Origin: Asaia lannensis NBRC 102526
Lineage (GTDB): Bacteria > Pseudomonadota > Alphaproteobacteria > Acetobacterales > Acetobacteraceae
Direction: 5' to 3'
Assembly (NCBI RefSeq): GCF_024054035.1
Contig: NZ_JAMXQU010000003.1
Location: 186,001 to 250,000, forward strand
Length of the DNA: 64,000 nucleotides
Position numbers and translations under genes: made by a program. This document shows positions 1 through 7,852 of the stretch, piece after piece. Numbering within the stretch: the stretch's first letter is position 1; each line of letters starts with the position of its first letter. Under the pieces are notes generated by a model that was not told the origin of the DNA, made no database searches, and was given only the letters and a program-made list of their open reading frames with translations.

Positions 1-105
1 ATTCAGGAAGCGGACATGACACGCAAAAGACGTGCCGAGGTCGTGGATAAAATGGCTGCCGCCTATACGCTGCAATCCTGGCTGGACGCCACCGCGCCAG
101 CCTGA
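1..105 (+). CDS. C-terminal end of an unidentified protein (5' truncated by window edge)
   Basis: Frame 1 is open from the first base to a TGA at 103-105 and gives 34 residues ending in DATAPA. The visible part is mostly hydrophilic and probably helical, with basic (TRKRR) and acidic residues mixed. The gene starts to the left of the window, so neither family nor length can be judged. An ordinary protein tail is the simplest reading; a chance open frame is possible because the piece is so short. Confidence 0.4.
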   Translation: MQEADMTRKRRAEVVDKMAAAYTLQSWLDATAPA

Positions 106-582
106 GAGGGCGGATTTCGTCCCCAAATCCAGTCCAGCGCAGGTGAGTGGTATAAATGTGAAACGGAGCGTCTGCATCCGGCTCGCGTTAGTCAGCCGCG
201 CACGAAAGCTCATGATCATTGATCCCGCCGGGGCCGTAAAGAGGCGTGGGGGTGCCCCCCAGAGACAATTACAGTGGAGCCTGGCGCTTGCCCGGCGTCA
301 TCATGACCGGCAACGGGATCTCCTCGATAGTTGCCCCAAACCGCTTTTGCCAATCCGCACGACAACGGGGGATATTGCAGCACCGGCCACCTGATCCGCG
401 CGGACGGCCCAGCTTGCCGAATCAATTCACTCGCGCACGGTCCGATGCGAGAAACATGCAGTCAGATAACCGCGATCGGTAACGCAGCTCAGGTACCCTC
501 AGGCCAATGACGGTTTCCACCGTGTCCGCTGTCGCGCTTCACGCATTCTGTAATCCTGGCCGCCCCTCATCCGCTGGGCAGA
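106..582. other. Intergenic stretch, possible degraded gene
   Basis: About 480 bases without a convincing complete gene. On the minus strand a frame open from 421 down to a TAA at 269-271 (50 codons) has protein-like composition, with a Cys-rich start and a tail containing IEEIPLPVMM, but it has no ATG, GTG or TTG start in frame and is cut off upstream by a TGA at 422-424. It may be the remnant of a decayed gene. Other short frames here look like chance. Confidence 0.3.
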
Positions 583-2061
583 TCAGATCTTGAGTTTCGC
601 ACCCGTGTCGGCACGGATCGTACGACATGCGGCTTCGTCACTGCGCAGATCGAGACCGTAACTCGGGATAATGGTGCGAAGACGCTCGCTCCATTCAGGC
701 AGACGATCGGCAAAATTCTGTTGCACCACCTTGAGCGCAACGGATGCTGCAATCGACGCGCCGGGTGATGCACCGAGCACGGCGGCCAGACTATGGTCCT
801 TTGTGCTCAGAACCTCTGTCCCGAATTTCAGCGTTCCACGCCCGTTTTCCGTCTTGATGATCTGAACACGCTGGCCGGCAACCGCGACACGCCAGTCATG
901 AGAGCGGGCGGAGGGGTAAAATTCCTGAAGCGCCCTGAACCGTGCCGAAGGCTTCTGCATGACCTGTCCGATCAGGTAACGCACCAGATCGCGGTTATCG
1001 ACCATCACGTCGAACATTGCCTTCGCATTATCTGTCGTGATCGAGCGCGGAAGATCGCTCCACCGGCCGGATTTCAGGAATTTGGTCGTAAACCCTGCAT
1101 AAGGACCGAAAAGAAGATAAGGCCGCCCACCGATAATGCGCGTATCGAGATGAGGCACAGACATCGGGGGCGAACCCACCGCAGCCTTGCCATAAACCTT
1201 TGCCGTATGGCGCTGGCACAGATCGAGGTTGTCGGCATGGAGAAAGAGGCCACTGACCGGGAAGCCTGCATAGCCATGCGCCTCAGGCAGGTCCGCGCTT
1301 TTCAGCAGATCGAGCGCAGCACCACCCGCCCCCACGAACACAAATCCGGCCGAAACGGTCTTGGCCTCACCCGTCTCACGGTTCAGCACACTCACGCGCC
1401 AGCGACCGCCAGGCTCGCGGTCGAGTGCCGTGACCTTGTGACGATAATGCAGCGCAACGCCGCTCTCCTGGCGGAGTCTTGCAAACAGCTTGCGCGTCAG
1501 TGTCCCGAAATCGACATCCGTACCCTGCTCGACCCGCGTCGCTGCAACGGGCACACCCGGTCGACGACGCGCCATCATGAGCGGCGCCCATTGTGCGATC
1601 ACGGACGGGTCTTCGGAATAGCTCATGGTGTCAAAGCAGTGATGGCGCACCATGGCATCGTAGCGGGCGCGCAGGAACGCGACGTTCTCCTCACCCTGCA
1701 CAAAGCTCATATGGGGGCAGCGCCGTATGAATGCCGCCGGGTCGTCAATCCATCCTGCCGTGACCAGATGCGCCCAGAGCTGACGCGACAGATCGAACTC
1801 CGTATTGACGTCCAGCGCCTTGGCAATATCGATGCTGCCATCCTTGCGTCGGGACGTGTAGTTCAGCTCGCAATAGGCCGCATGTCCCGTGCCGGCGTTA
1901 TTCCATGCCTCGGAACTCTCCTTCGCGCAGGATTCGAGCGATTCGAACATCGTGATGGACAAGGAAGGATCCAGCGATCGTATGAGCGCCGCAAAGCTCG
2001 CGCTCATGACGCCGGCGCCGATCAGGACGATATCCGGTCTTTCTTGGCAGGTCTGGGACAT
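583..2061 (-). CDS. mqo: Malate:quinone oxidoreductase
   Basis: FAD-dependent, membrane-associated enzyme oxidising L-malate to oxaloacetate and passing electrons to ubiquinone. It serves the TCA cycle in organisms that rely on quinone-linked dehydrogenases, as acetic acid bacteria do. The N-terminus has the dinucleotide-binding signature LIGAGVMSAS, followed by an Mqo-like ESLESCAKESSEAWNNAGTG stretch; the C-terminal part carries GASPGASIA. From the ATG at 2059-2061 the product is 492 residues, the normal family length. An in-frame start 28 codons upstream (2145) would add a non-conserved leader and I reject it. It appears monocistronic, with about 150 bases to the next upstream gene. Confidence 0.93.
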   Translation of the reverse strand: MSQTCQERPDIVLIGAGVMSASFAALIRSLDPSLSITMFESLESCAKESSEAWNNAGTGHAAYCELNYTSRRKDGSIDIAKALDVNTEFDLSRQLWAHLVTAGWIDDPAAFIRRCPHMSFVQGEENVAFLRARYDAMVRHHCFDTMSYSEDPSVIAQWAPLMMARRRPGVPVAATRVEQGTDVDFGTLTRKLFARLRQESGVALHYRHKVTALDREPGGRWRVSVLNRETGEAKTVSAGFVFVGAGGAALDLLKSADLPEAHGYAGFPVSGLFLHADNLDLCQRHTAKVYGKAAVGSPPMSVPHLDTRIIGGRPYLLFGPYAGFTTKFLKSGRWSDLPRSITTDNAKAMFDVMVDNRDLVRYLIGQVMQKPSARFRALQEFYPSARSHDWRVAVAGQRVQIIKTENGRGTLKFGTEVLSTKDHSLAAVLGASPGASIAASVALKVVQQNFADRLPEWSERLRTIIPSYGLDLRSDEAACRTIRADTGAKLKI

Positions 2062-2215
2062 GAGGCGGTTCTTCCAGTCTGGTGACACAGGCGCGCTCAC
2101 TCCCCGGCTTGCGCCGACAGGCGAACGTGACGTCTTTTCAACCACATAAATACGGCATCTTGCGAGCCCTCGCAGCCCGGAATCAGGCGGAGTTGATCGC
2201 AGGAGACCGCGAAAA

Positions 2216-3112
2216 TCACATCGTCTTCGAGATCATCACATGGGCTGGAACAAGCCGCTTTGCAAGCGCGATGAGATCCGGCAGCAGCCCGGAAATGCAG
2301 GCCTCTAGCCGCGCAAAACCAGGCGATGGCATGATGGCGGCCTCGTCAAGGTAAAGCCCCCGATTGATTTCGATCTGGACCACATGAACGTCCTCCATGG
2401 GCGCACCATAGCGCGACGTGATGTACCCACCCGCATAAGGGTGGTTACGGCCAACCGAAAATCCGGATCCGGAAAACAGCCTTGCAAGCCCGTCGACAAT
2501 TTCCGGTGCACAGCTCGCGCCGTGCAGATCGCCAAGCACGATATCCGGCAAACGCAGATGGGGAATGGTCGGCATCGAATGCAGGTCGAGAAGCACGCAG
2601 ACACCGAAACGGGCCTTGCAATGTGCGATCATGGCTTCAAGCGCCTCATGATAGGGCAGCCAGCATGTCGCAATACGCTCCCGGGCCTCGGACACGGCAA
2701 GCTGATGGCGATAGATCCCCCGGCCAGGACCGGCGATACGTGCCATCATCCCGAGCCCGCTGCGCACCTTGGCCGTGTTGGTAAGGCACCCTTCAGGCAG
2801 ACGGTCACGAAACATGTTCGGATCCAGCTCCCAGGCGAAACGGTTTACATCGCAATAAGCGCGGGGAAAACGCGCGCAAAGCAGAGGCACCCCGACATCG
2901 ACCGCATGATCGAAAAGACGATCGACATAGGCATCCTCACTGCGTCTCAGCGCCTTCAGATCGAGACGGGACTGCTGGAGAAAGCGTTCCGGATATGCGC
3001 GGCCGGAATGAGGCGATGCAAGTATGAGCGGCCCGGCGGCCTCTGCCACATCATGAAGACAAAAAGCTGTGGAAAGACAGGGCTCTGGCTCCACTGTAGC
3101 GCCGTAAGACAT
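2216..3112 (-). CDS. N-formylglutamate amidohydrolase family protein
   Basis: Predicted zinc-dependent deformylase of the HutG/N-formylglutamate amidohydrolase family, which releases formate from N-formyl-L-glutamate at the end of one histidine degradation route. The 298-residue protein has the family opening LILASPHSGRAYP (His as metal ligand), RSEDAYVDRLFD, the CDVNR segment, a central LLDLHSMP and a later VVQIEINRGLY. No other hut gene lies nearby, so the true substrate may be another formylated or amidated acid. The ATG at 3112 follows an A-rich tract with only a weak ribosome site (GCGGA). The gene is divergent from tRNA-Val. Confidence 0.85.
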   Translation of the reverse strand: MSYGATVEPEPCLSTAFCLHDVAEAAGPLILASPHSGRAYPERFLQQSRLDLKALRRSEDAYVDRLFDHAVDVGVPLLCARFPRAYCDVNRFAWELDPNMFRDRLPEGCLTNTAKVRSGLGMMARIAGPGRGIYRHQLAVSEARERIATCWLPYHEALEAMIAHCKARFGVCVLLDLHSMPTIPHLRLPDIVLGDLHGASCAPEIVDGLARLFSGSGFSVGRNHPYAGGYITSRYGAPMEDVHVVQIEINRGLYLDEAAIMPSPGFARLEACISGLLPDLIALAKRLVPAHVMISKTM

Positions 3113-3150
3113 TTTTTTTCCGCTTTGGTGATTTTTTTAGAAAACCCATC

Positions 3151-3179
3151 TTGCCAGCCTCGTCAACGCCCGCTAAAAC
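3151..3179 (+). promoter_or_regulatory. Predicted sigma70 promoter for tRNA-Val
   Basis: TTGCCA (3151-3156) and TAAAAC (3174-3179) are separated by exactly 17 bases and lie just upstream of the tRNA, predicting a start near 3186 and a 12-base leader. The match is 5/6 at -35 and 4/6 at -10. Confidence 0.5.
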
Positions 3180-3197
3180 GCCGCTCACGGACCGGAT

Positions 3198-3272
3198 GGG
3201 CGCATAGCTCAGCGGTAGAGCACTACCTTGACATGGTAGGGGTCACAGGTTCAATCCCTGTTGCGCCCACCA
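3198..3272 (+). tRNA. tRNA-Val (anticodon GAC)
   Basis: A 75-base cloverleaf. The acceptor arm GGGCGCA pairs with TGCGCCC; the D arm is GCTC...GAGC; the anticodon stem CTACC/GGTAG carries loop TTGACAT with anticodon GAC at 3230-3232; the T arm contains GGTTCAATCC. Discriminator A and an encoded CCA end the gene. Confidence 0.95.
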
Positions 3273-4127
3273 TCCGGTCCGCGAATTTCCCATAGTAAAA
3301 TCATATTAAGCAGACACGATTTTCCGGTTCTGCATCCGCTGCGGCGAGCATGCGCCATGCGCAGGTGTCATGCAGAAGCAATCCGGCCGGGCGAATGGCA
3401 TGTGGCGCACCATCTGTCAGAACACCCCGTTGAGGACGCTCTGTTCAGACGCTCCCCTGGTCAGGCGTTCCCCGGGTCAGATTCTCATGTGTCAGCAAAT
3501 CCTCCAGACCGGCTATGCCACTCAGACTCTCCGGCTGGATAACACCACACCGATTGGCTACGACAGACGGCCGACCAGAAACGGCGAGCCCTCCCGCTTC
3601 GTACTGCGCGAGGCGGCTCCAGATAAAAGCTGCTCCCAGCAAGATACAGATCATTTCCGGCAACCAAATTCCTGACCTCGGATGGATTGCAGGGCAGAGC
3701 CGGAAAAATCGAATGACTGTCTCCTGCGGCACGCGCAGCAGAAGTTTCCTCCCCCTACAGAGCGCGACAAAAATCAGGCTCACTCACCCGGAATTCCGCG
3801 ATTACCTCTTACAGAAGAGATACCCCCCCTCAATACCGGGTAATGAAACCCGGTCGATGACCGTCAATAGCGCGTCACACATTACGCGTTCACACATACA
3901 TAGACGCAGAGTGCAAAATCTTACGGTAGGTTCGATTGGTGGGCAGCAATACGGAATCTGGTGCCTAGACGGAGCAATTCCCCATCGTGAACCCTTACAA
4001 CGCAAAGGTTCCAACATGAGATGAATTCTTTTCGTAACAAAAAATATCTTGCATTGCCGGTGTTAAAGATCGTTAAATTCACGAAGGGTATCTTTCAAAA
4101 ATAATAACTATTTGTAAGCGGGTTCCT
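3273..4127. other. 855-base region with no confident gene
   Basis: Several short frames overlap here on both strands and none resembles a known family. The best candidate is a minus-strand frame (3445..3783, GTG start, 112 residues) with one hydrophobic segment (EMICILLGAAFIW) and a polar tail; an internal ATG would give about 70 residues. The right part (about 3780-4127) is richer in A+T, with runs such as AAAAAATATC, and looks like non-coding promoter DNA for the gene at 4128. Confidence 0.35.
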
Positions 4128-4352
4128 ATGTTCAAAAACACGATTCTCATCATCGCCGCATTGGGTTTATGGACCGCTTCCACCGCTCTGACGACGTTCG
4201 GGATTCCCGGCGTTGCAGCCCTGTCCGACGCGCTCGACGTCGGCGGAGAGGCTCTTTTCGCTGCCGGTTTGCTCTATATCTTCATCAGGCAAGCCGTGAT
4301 CACGCATCAGCGTCACGGCCACGCAACGAGTTCGCTGGACCATCAGCGCTAA
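4128..4352 (+). CDS. Small membrane protein, function unknown
   Basis: Seventy-four residues. The N-terminal hydrophobic segment (about residues 5-20, IIAALGLWTAS) and a second near residues 42-56 (EALFAAGLLYIFI) suggest two membrane spans, with a polar His-rich tail (THQRHGHATS). The ATG is preceded by GTAAGCGGG at a usable distance and by an A+T-rich probable promoter region. I do not recognise a family. It stands alone between two stretches with no clear gene. Confidence 0.6.
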   Translation: MFKNTILIIAALGLWTASTALTTFGIPGVAALSDALDVGGEALFAAGLLYIFIRQAVITHQRHGHATSSLDHQR

Positions 4353-4751
4353 AAGACCGACCTTCCGCATACGGCCCGATCACCTCTTCGGCCCCTGTTG
4401 CAATCGCGCTCTGGGGCTGGGCCGCCGCATGGTCGTGCAACGCTGAACACGCTTCCTCACCTTCCTGACCGGACACAGCCGTCATCACAGCACAGTGCTG
4501 CCTTTCTGCACGAAAGCGGCCTCCCCACGGCTCTGTGACTTAATGCCGCAAGCCAGACAGACAGGGATGAGATAATGTGGCAGACAGCCTCCGAGGCGAC
4601 GGGGCCGTTACGTCACGCAACTCAAGGGTAACGATCAGACGACTCATCGCCGCCCCGGGAGGCAGCATCTGCATCCTGCCCTCTGCAAAGGCCTCTTGCC
4701 GCGCAGGACGGACAGGCTGCATGGCCAGCGCCCGAGGAGTAGATCGCGCCC
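4353..4751. other. Intergenic region upstream of phosphotransacetylase
   Basis: About 400 bases of high-GC sequence in which every frame is short and mutually overlapping with no family resemblance. GAGGAG at 4734-4739 could be part of the ribosome site of the next gene but lies about 12 bases from its ATG. I see no clear promoter, repeat or structured RNA. Confidence 0.4.
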
Positions 4752-5750
4752 ATGTCTCCGATCCAGAACAAGACCCCCCTTCCTGCCGATTCCCTCTCAA
4801 CGGCATTTCCGGACAGCCACGCACTTATGCGCGCGCTTGTCGCCAAGGCCGCCACTCTGGGTCCCGTGCCCTACGCTATCGTCTGGCCATGCAGCACCCA
4901 TGCCCTCGGTGGTGCGGTAGAAGCAGCGCGCCATGGAATTATCGTACCAGTCCTTGTGGGAGACAGGCAGGAAATCGAGAAGGTCGCCCTCGAAGGCGGA
5001 TACGATATTGCAGGCCTGCGCATCGAGCAGGCCGCGACGCCTGCTGAGGCCGTCAGACGGGCCGTCGCGCTCGTGCACGAAGGTGAAGTGAAGGGTCTGA
5101 CAAAGGGTAGCCTGCATACGGATACCTTCATGGCCGGGGTGATCAAGCAGGAAAGCGGTCTGCGTACCAGACGGCGCATGAGCCACGTTTTCTGCATCAA
5201 CGTCCCCGATTATCCGGACCTGCTTCTCGTTTCGGACGCCGCCATCAATATCGCCCCGGATCTGATCACGAAGCGCGATATCGTTCAGAATGCGATCGAT
5301 CTGCACCACGCGCTCGGTCTGGGCGAGCCGCGCGTTGCACTTCTCTCTGCTGTCGAGACGATCAATATCAAGATACAGGGTACGCTCGATGCTGCGGCCC
5401 TGTGCAAGATGGCGGACCGGCACGAAATCACCGGCGGTGTGCTCGATGGGCCGCTCGCAATGGATGTGGCGGTGAGCCAGGACTCGGCCCGGATCAAGAA
5501 TGTCGCATCGCCAGTGGCCGGACGAGCCCAGATTCTGGTCGCTCCAGACCTTGAATCGGGCAATATCCTCGTCAAAAGCCTTGCCTTCCTGGGCAAAGCC
5601 GCCACATCGGGCATCGTTATGGGCGCAAAGGTGCCCGTGCTCCTGACCAGCCGCGCAGACGATGCGACAGCACGGCTGGCTTCAGCAGCCATCGGGGCAC
5701 TCTATGCCCGCTATCTCAGCACACAGGGTGACAGCGCGTCACAACACTGA
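4752..5750 (+). CDS. pta: Phosphate acetyl/butyryltransferase family enzyme (phosphotransacetylase)
   Basis: Interconverts acetyl-CoA plus phosphate with acetyl phosphate plus CoA; cytoplasmic. The 332-residue length fits the short PTA/PTB catalytic unit without the regulatory DRTGG extension. Recognisable blocks are HALGGAVEAA, KGLTKGSLHTDTFMAGV, MSHVFCINVPDYPD, SDAAINIAPDL, the GVLDGPLAMDVAVS block, and a C-terminal LVAPDLESGNILVKSL. No acetate kinase gene is adjacent, so acetyl phosphate would have to be handled by a kinase elsewhere. A stable hairpin follows the stop. Phosphate butyryltransferase activity cannot be excluded. Confidence 0.88.
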   Translation: MSPIQNKTPLPADSLSTAFPDSHALMRALVAKAATLGPVPYAIVWPCSTHALGGAVEAARHGIIVPVLVGDRQEIEKVALEGGYDIAGLRIEQAATPAEAVRRAVALVHEGEVKGLTKGSLHTDTFMAGVIKQESGLRTRRRMSHVFCINVPDYPDLLLVSDAAINIAPDLITKRDIVQNAIDLHHALGLGEPRVALLSAVETINIKIQGTLDAAALCKMADRHEITGGVLDGPLAMDVAVSQDSARIKNVASPVAGRAQILVAPDLESGNILVKSLAFLGKAATSGIVMGAKVPVLLTSRADDATARLASAAIGALYARYLSTQGDSASQH

Positions 5751-5754
5751 ACGA

Positions 5755-5789
5755 AACACCCCCGGCCTACAGGCAAGGCTGGGGGTGTT
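5755..5789. terminator. Inverted repeat between pta and the SinR-like gene
   Basis: AACACCCCC...GGGGGTGTT with inner GCCT/AGGC forms a strong GC hairpin just after the pta stop and between two convergent genes. No clear T tract follows on either side, so intrinsic termination is plausible but not certain. Confidence 0.5.
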
Positions 5790-5816
5790 CGAACGCCAAA
5801 GGCGCCGGATGCGCCG

Positions 5817-6104
5817 TTAGAGGCGCTTGCTCAGCCAGTCTTCCTGCGACAGGGCAAAGCCGTGCCATGCGGCTGCCCCCATCTCCATGCTGTTATGGGG
5901 CACATATTTCATCACCATCAGTTTGGCACCCTCAGGTAGCAGGCGCGACAGAACATCGCGCAGATCGGAGATAATGAGATTTGACGAGATAATCCAGAAA
6001 TTATCGATCTCGTGAAAGCCCTCACTGAAGCCCGCAAGCTTCTCTTCAAGGGCCTCGTAAGACTGTCCGGCAAGGCGCTCATAAGCTACAATATAGGTCG
6101 TCAA
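5817..6104 (-). CDS. SinR-like small protein of Cas2-type ferredoxin fold
   Basis: Ninety-five residues from a TTG start at 6102-6104, chosen because AGAAGGA lies seven bases upstream and the protein then opens with TTYIVAYERL, the expected first beta strand. The pattern is strand TYIVAYERL, helix YEALEEKLAGF, strand DNFWIISS, helix DLRDVLSRLL, strand KLMVMKYV, then AWHGF and EDWL. It matches small proteins annotated SinR, remote relatives of Cas2. The usual 'Asp at the end of strand one' of active Cas2 is Glu here (AYER). No cas1, repeat array or toxin partner is nearby. Function unknown; nuclease activity is unproven. Confidence 0.65.
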   Translation of the reverse strand: MTTYIVAYERLAGQSYEALEEKLAGFSEGFHEIDNFWIISSNLIISDLRDVLSRLLPEGAKLMVMKYVPHNSMEMGAAAWHGFALSQEDWLSKRL

Positions 6105-6264
6105 ATCGGGTTCCTTCTCTGGATTTACGCCCACCGACGGCAGGGCGCGGGCAAGCCCGGGCTGGTCAAAGCGGAGACGCTCACCAAAACATGACCGTTA
6201 CATGAAATAATTGCCACATCTCTGCCGCGTTTAACGTATTCCTGCACATGCAGGAGACACTTTG

Positions 6265-6363
6265 ATGACCATTTTCGAACTTTACTGGCAGCGCGTCAAA
6301 ACCCTCGGCAAGGCTTTCAGGCATAAACGGCTGCTCAGAGGTCAGCGCCTCCGCGGGGCGTGA
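6265..6363 (+). CDS. Predicted 32-residue basic small protein
   Basis: ATG at 6265 follows a good Shine-Dalgarno (CAGGAG, nine bases before the ATG). The product begins MTIFELYWQRVKTLGKAF and ends in a basic tail (KRLLRGQRLRGA). It may form an amphipathic helix. Its 3' end overlaps the tail of the mscS-like gene on the other strand by 29 bases. It is divergent from the SinR-like gene across 160 bases. Too short for a family call; the strong ribosome site is the main support. Confidence 0.45.
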   Translation: MTIFELYWQRVKTLGKAFRHKRLLRGQRLRGA

Positions 6364-7690
6364 GGCTGCCCGGCCCCATATAGGAACCCGGTGGAGGCCG
6401 ATCTATGGGGGGTGAGATTGCCTCGGCGCTCGGCCAGGCCTCCTCGCCGGGACGCGGGGGCACCACCGCAAAACGCGAACGCGGCAGGGCTTCAGGACAT
6501 TCCGCTCTCATGCGCAGAATGATTTTCTCACGAATGTCGCAGCGCAGATCCCAGCTCTGGAGCGCATTGCGCGCACTGGCGATGATACGGATCTTGAGCG
6601 TCTGAGCATCGCAATCAGCAACCTGACAGTCGAACACCTTGCCGTCCCAGAGTGGGCAGGTCTTGATGATTTCGTTCAGGAAACCGCGGATCGTTTCGAT
6701 AGGCGCTTCGTAATCCACATACAGGAAAACGACGCCTATTATGGCTGCGGAATTATGCGTCCAGTTTTCGAACCGGTTCTCCAGAAAATAGGAAATCGGC
6801 ACGATATGGCGCCTCCAGTCCCAGACGCGCAGAACCACATAGGTCGAGGTAATTTCCTCAACCCAGGCCCAGTCTCCGTTGATGATAATCAGGTCTTCCA
6901 TACGGATCGGCTGCGTAATGGCAATCTGGACCCCTGCCAGCAGATTGGTGAGCAGACCACGTGCCGACAGACCGACGATAAGAGACGCCGCACCGGCAGA
7001 AGCGAAAAGCGAAACGCCATATTGCCGCACTGAATCGAATGTCATGAGCGCCGCAGCAACGGTCACGATACCGACCAGAATTTCTATCAGACGGCGCAAT
7101 ACCCTGATCTGCGTCTGATGGGTGCGTATCATGATGTCATCGACATGATCGCGTGCCGTAATGCGCTGAAGATAGGCCTCCGTCATGATCCGGAAGGCCA
7201 CGATCACGGCATACCCCACCATCAGGATACCAATGAACAAGAGCAGTTTCTGCAACAGCTGCGTCGTTTCCCAGGTGAACCCCGAGGCTGCAGGCAGTGC
7301 AGAAAGAAGAACGGCAAGCACGACCATCACGCGCACTGGCCGACGCATGGCAAGAATGATCTTGCGCAAAACGGCATCCTCACGATTGCCGAATATGCGC
7401 AGGATAATGACTGAAACCAGCTTGCTCGCATAAAAAGCGACAGTTGCCAGCACAACGAGCATGAGAATGGAGACCAGCTGCGCAGGCAGCCAGTCGAAAT
7501 AGGAACGCAAAGCGAAAAGAGAACTCAGAAACTGTTGTTTCAAAACGGATATCCAGATCCTGAAGAGGGATGAGGAGCGCCGGACACGCCTCCCGGCACC
7601 ATGAGGTACAGACCTTTCGCACCATGCCACAGACTGCGAGCGGTGCAAAAACACGTTAGGCGCAAAAACCTCTTCATGGAGTGTTGACAC
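6335..7690 (-). CDS. Mechanosensitive ion channel, MscS family
   Basis: Inner-membrane channel that opens on membrane tension and releases solutes at osmotic downshift. Several hydrophobic spans precede a pore-lining helix region (SLFASAGAASLIVGLSARGLLTN), then the beta domain with IAITQPIRMEDLIIING, VEEITSTYVVLRVWDWRRHIVPISYFLEN, and a C-terminal alpha/beta domain ending in a Pro-rich tail. The frame is open to a GTG at 7690, but the first 48 residues look non-native and that region holds the tRNA-Met promoter. A TTG at 7541-7543, beginning LKQQFLSSLFALRSYF, is the likelier start, giving about 402 residues. Confidence 0.85.
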   Translation of the reverse strand: MSTLHEEVFAPNVFLHRSQSVAWCERSVPHGAGRRVRRSSSLFRIWISVLKQQFLSSLFALRSYFDWLPAQLVSILMLVVLATVAFYASKLVSVIILRIFGNREDAVLRKIILAMRRPVRVMVVLAVLLSALPAASGFTWETTQLLQKLLLFIGILMVGYAVIVAFRIMTEAYLQRITARDHVDDIMIRTHQTQIRVLRRLIEILVGIVTVAAALMTFDSVRQYGVSLFASAGAASLIVGLSARGLLTNLLAGVQIAITQPIRMEDLIIINGDWAWVEEITSTYVVLRVWDWRRHIVPISYFLENRFENWTHNSAAIIGVVFLYVDYEAPIETIRGFLNEIIKTCPLWDGKVFDCQVADCDAQTLKIRIIASARNALQSWDLRCDIREKIILRMRAECPEALPRSRFAVVPPRPGEEAWPSAEAISPPIDRPPPGSYMGPGSLTPRGGADL

Positions 7691-7710
7691 ATGCGCCCAA
7701 CCCTTTTAAT
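7684..7710 (+). promoter_or_regulatory. Predicted sigma70 promoter for tRNA-Met
   Basis: A perfect TTGACA (7684-7689) and TTTAAT (7705-7710, 5/6 match to the -10 box) with a 15-base spacer point at the tRNA beginning at 7732. Confidence 0.5.
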
Positions 7711-7731
7711 TCCACGCCCACCGGTCGCGAT

Positions 7732-7806
7732 GGCGGCGTAGCTCAGCGGTAGAGCAGGGGAATCATAATCCCTTGGTCGGCGGTTCAAATCCGTCCGCCG
7801 CTACCA
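7732..7806 (+). tRNA. tRNA with CAT anticodon (elongator Met most likely)
   Basis: A 75-base cloverleaf with encoded CCA. The acceptor GGCGGCG pairs with CGCCGCT, with G-U at 1:72. The anticodon loop is ATCATAA with CAT at 7764-7766, and the T arm contains GGTTCAAATCC. The anticodon stem lacks the three consecutive G-C pairs of initiator tRNA. An Ile2 tRNA, whose CAT is modified to lysidine, cannot be excluded from sequence alone. Confidence 0.92.
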
Positions 7807-7852
7807 TCCGACCGGTAATCTCCCGATAGACATTTCGATACGAACTGCCTAA

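Noticed and set aside
793-2085. 430-codon plus-strand frame antisense to mqo
   Set aside because: Its composition is Arg/His-rich without any family pattern and it mirrors mqo codons; such long antisense frames are common in high-GC coding DNA.
7732-7806. Calling the CAT tRNA an initiator tRNA
   Set aside because: The three G-C pairs of the anticodon stem seen in initiator tRNA are absent; elongator Met (or Ile2) fits better.
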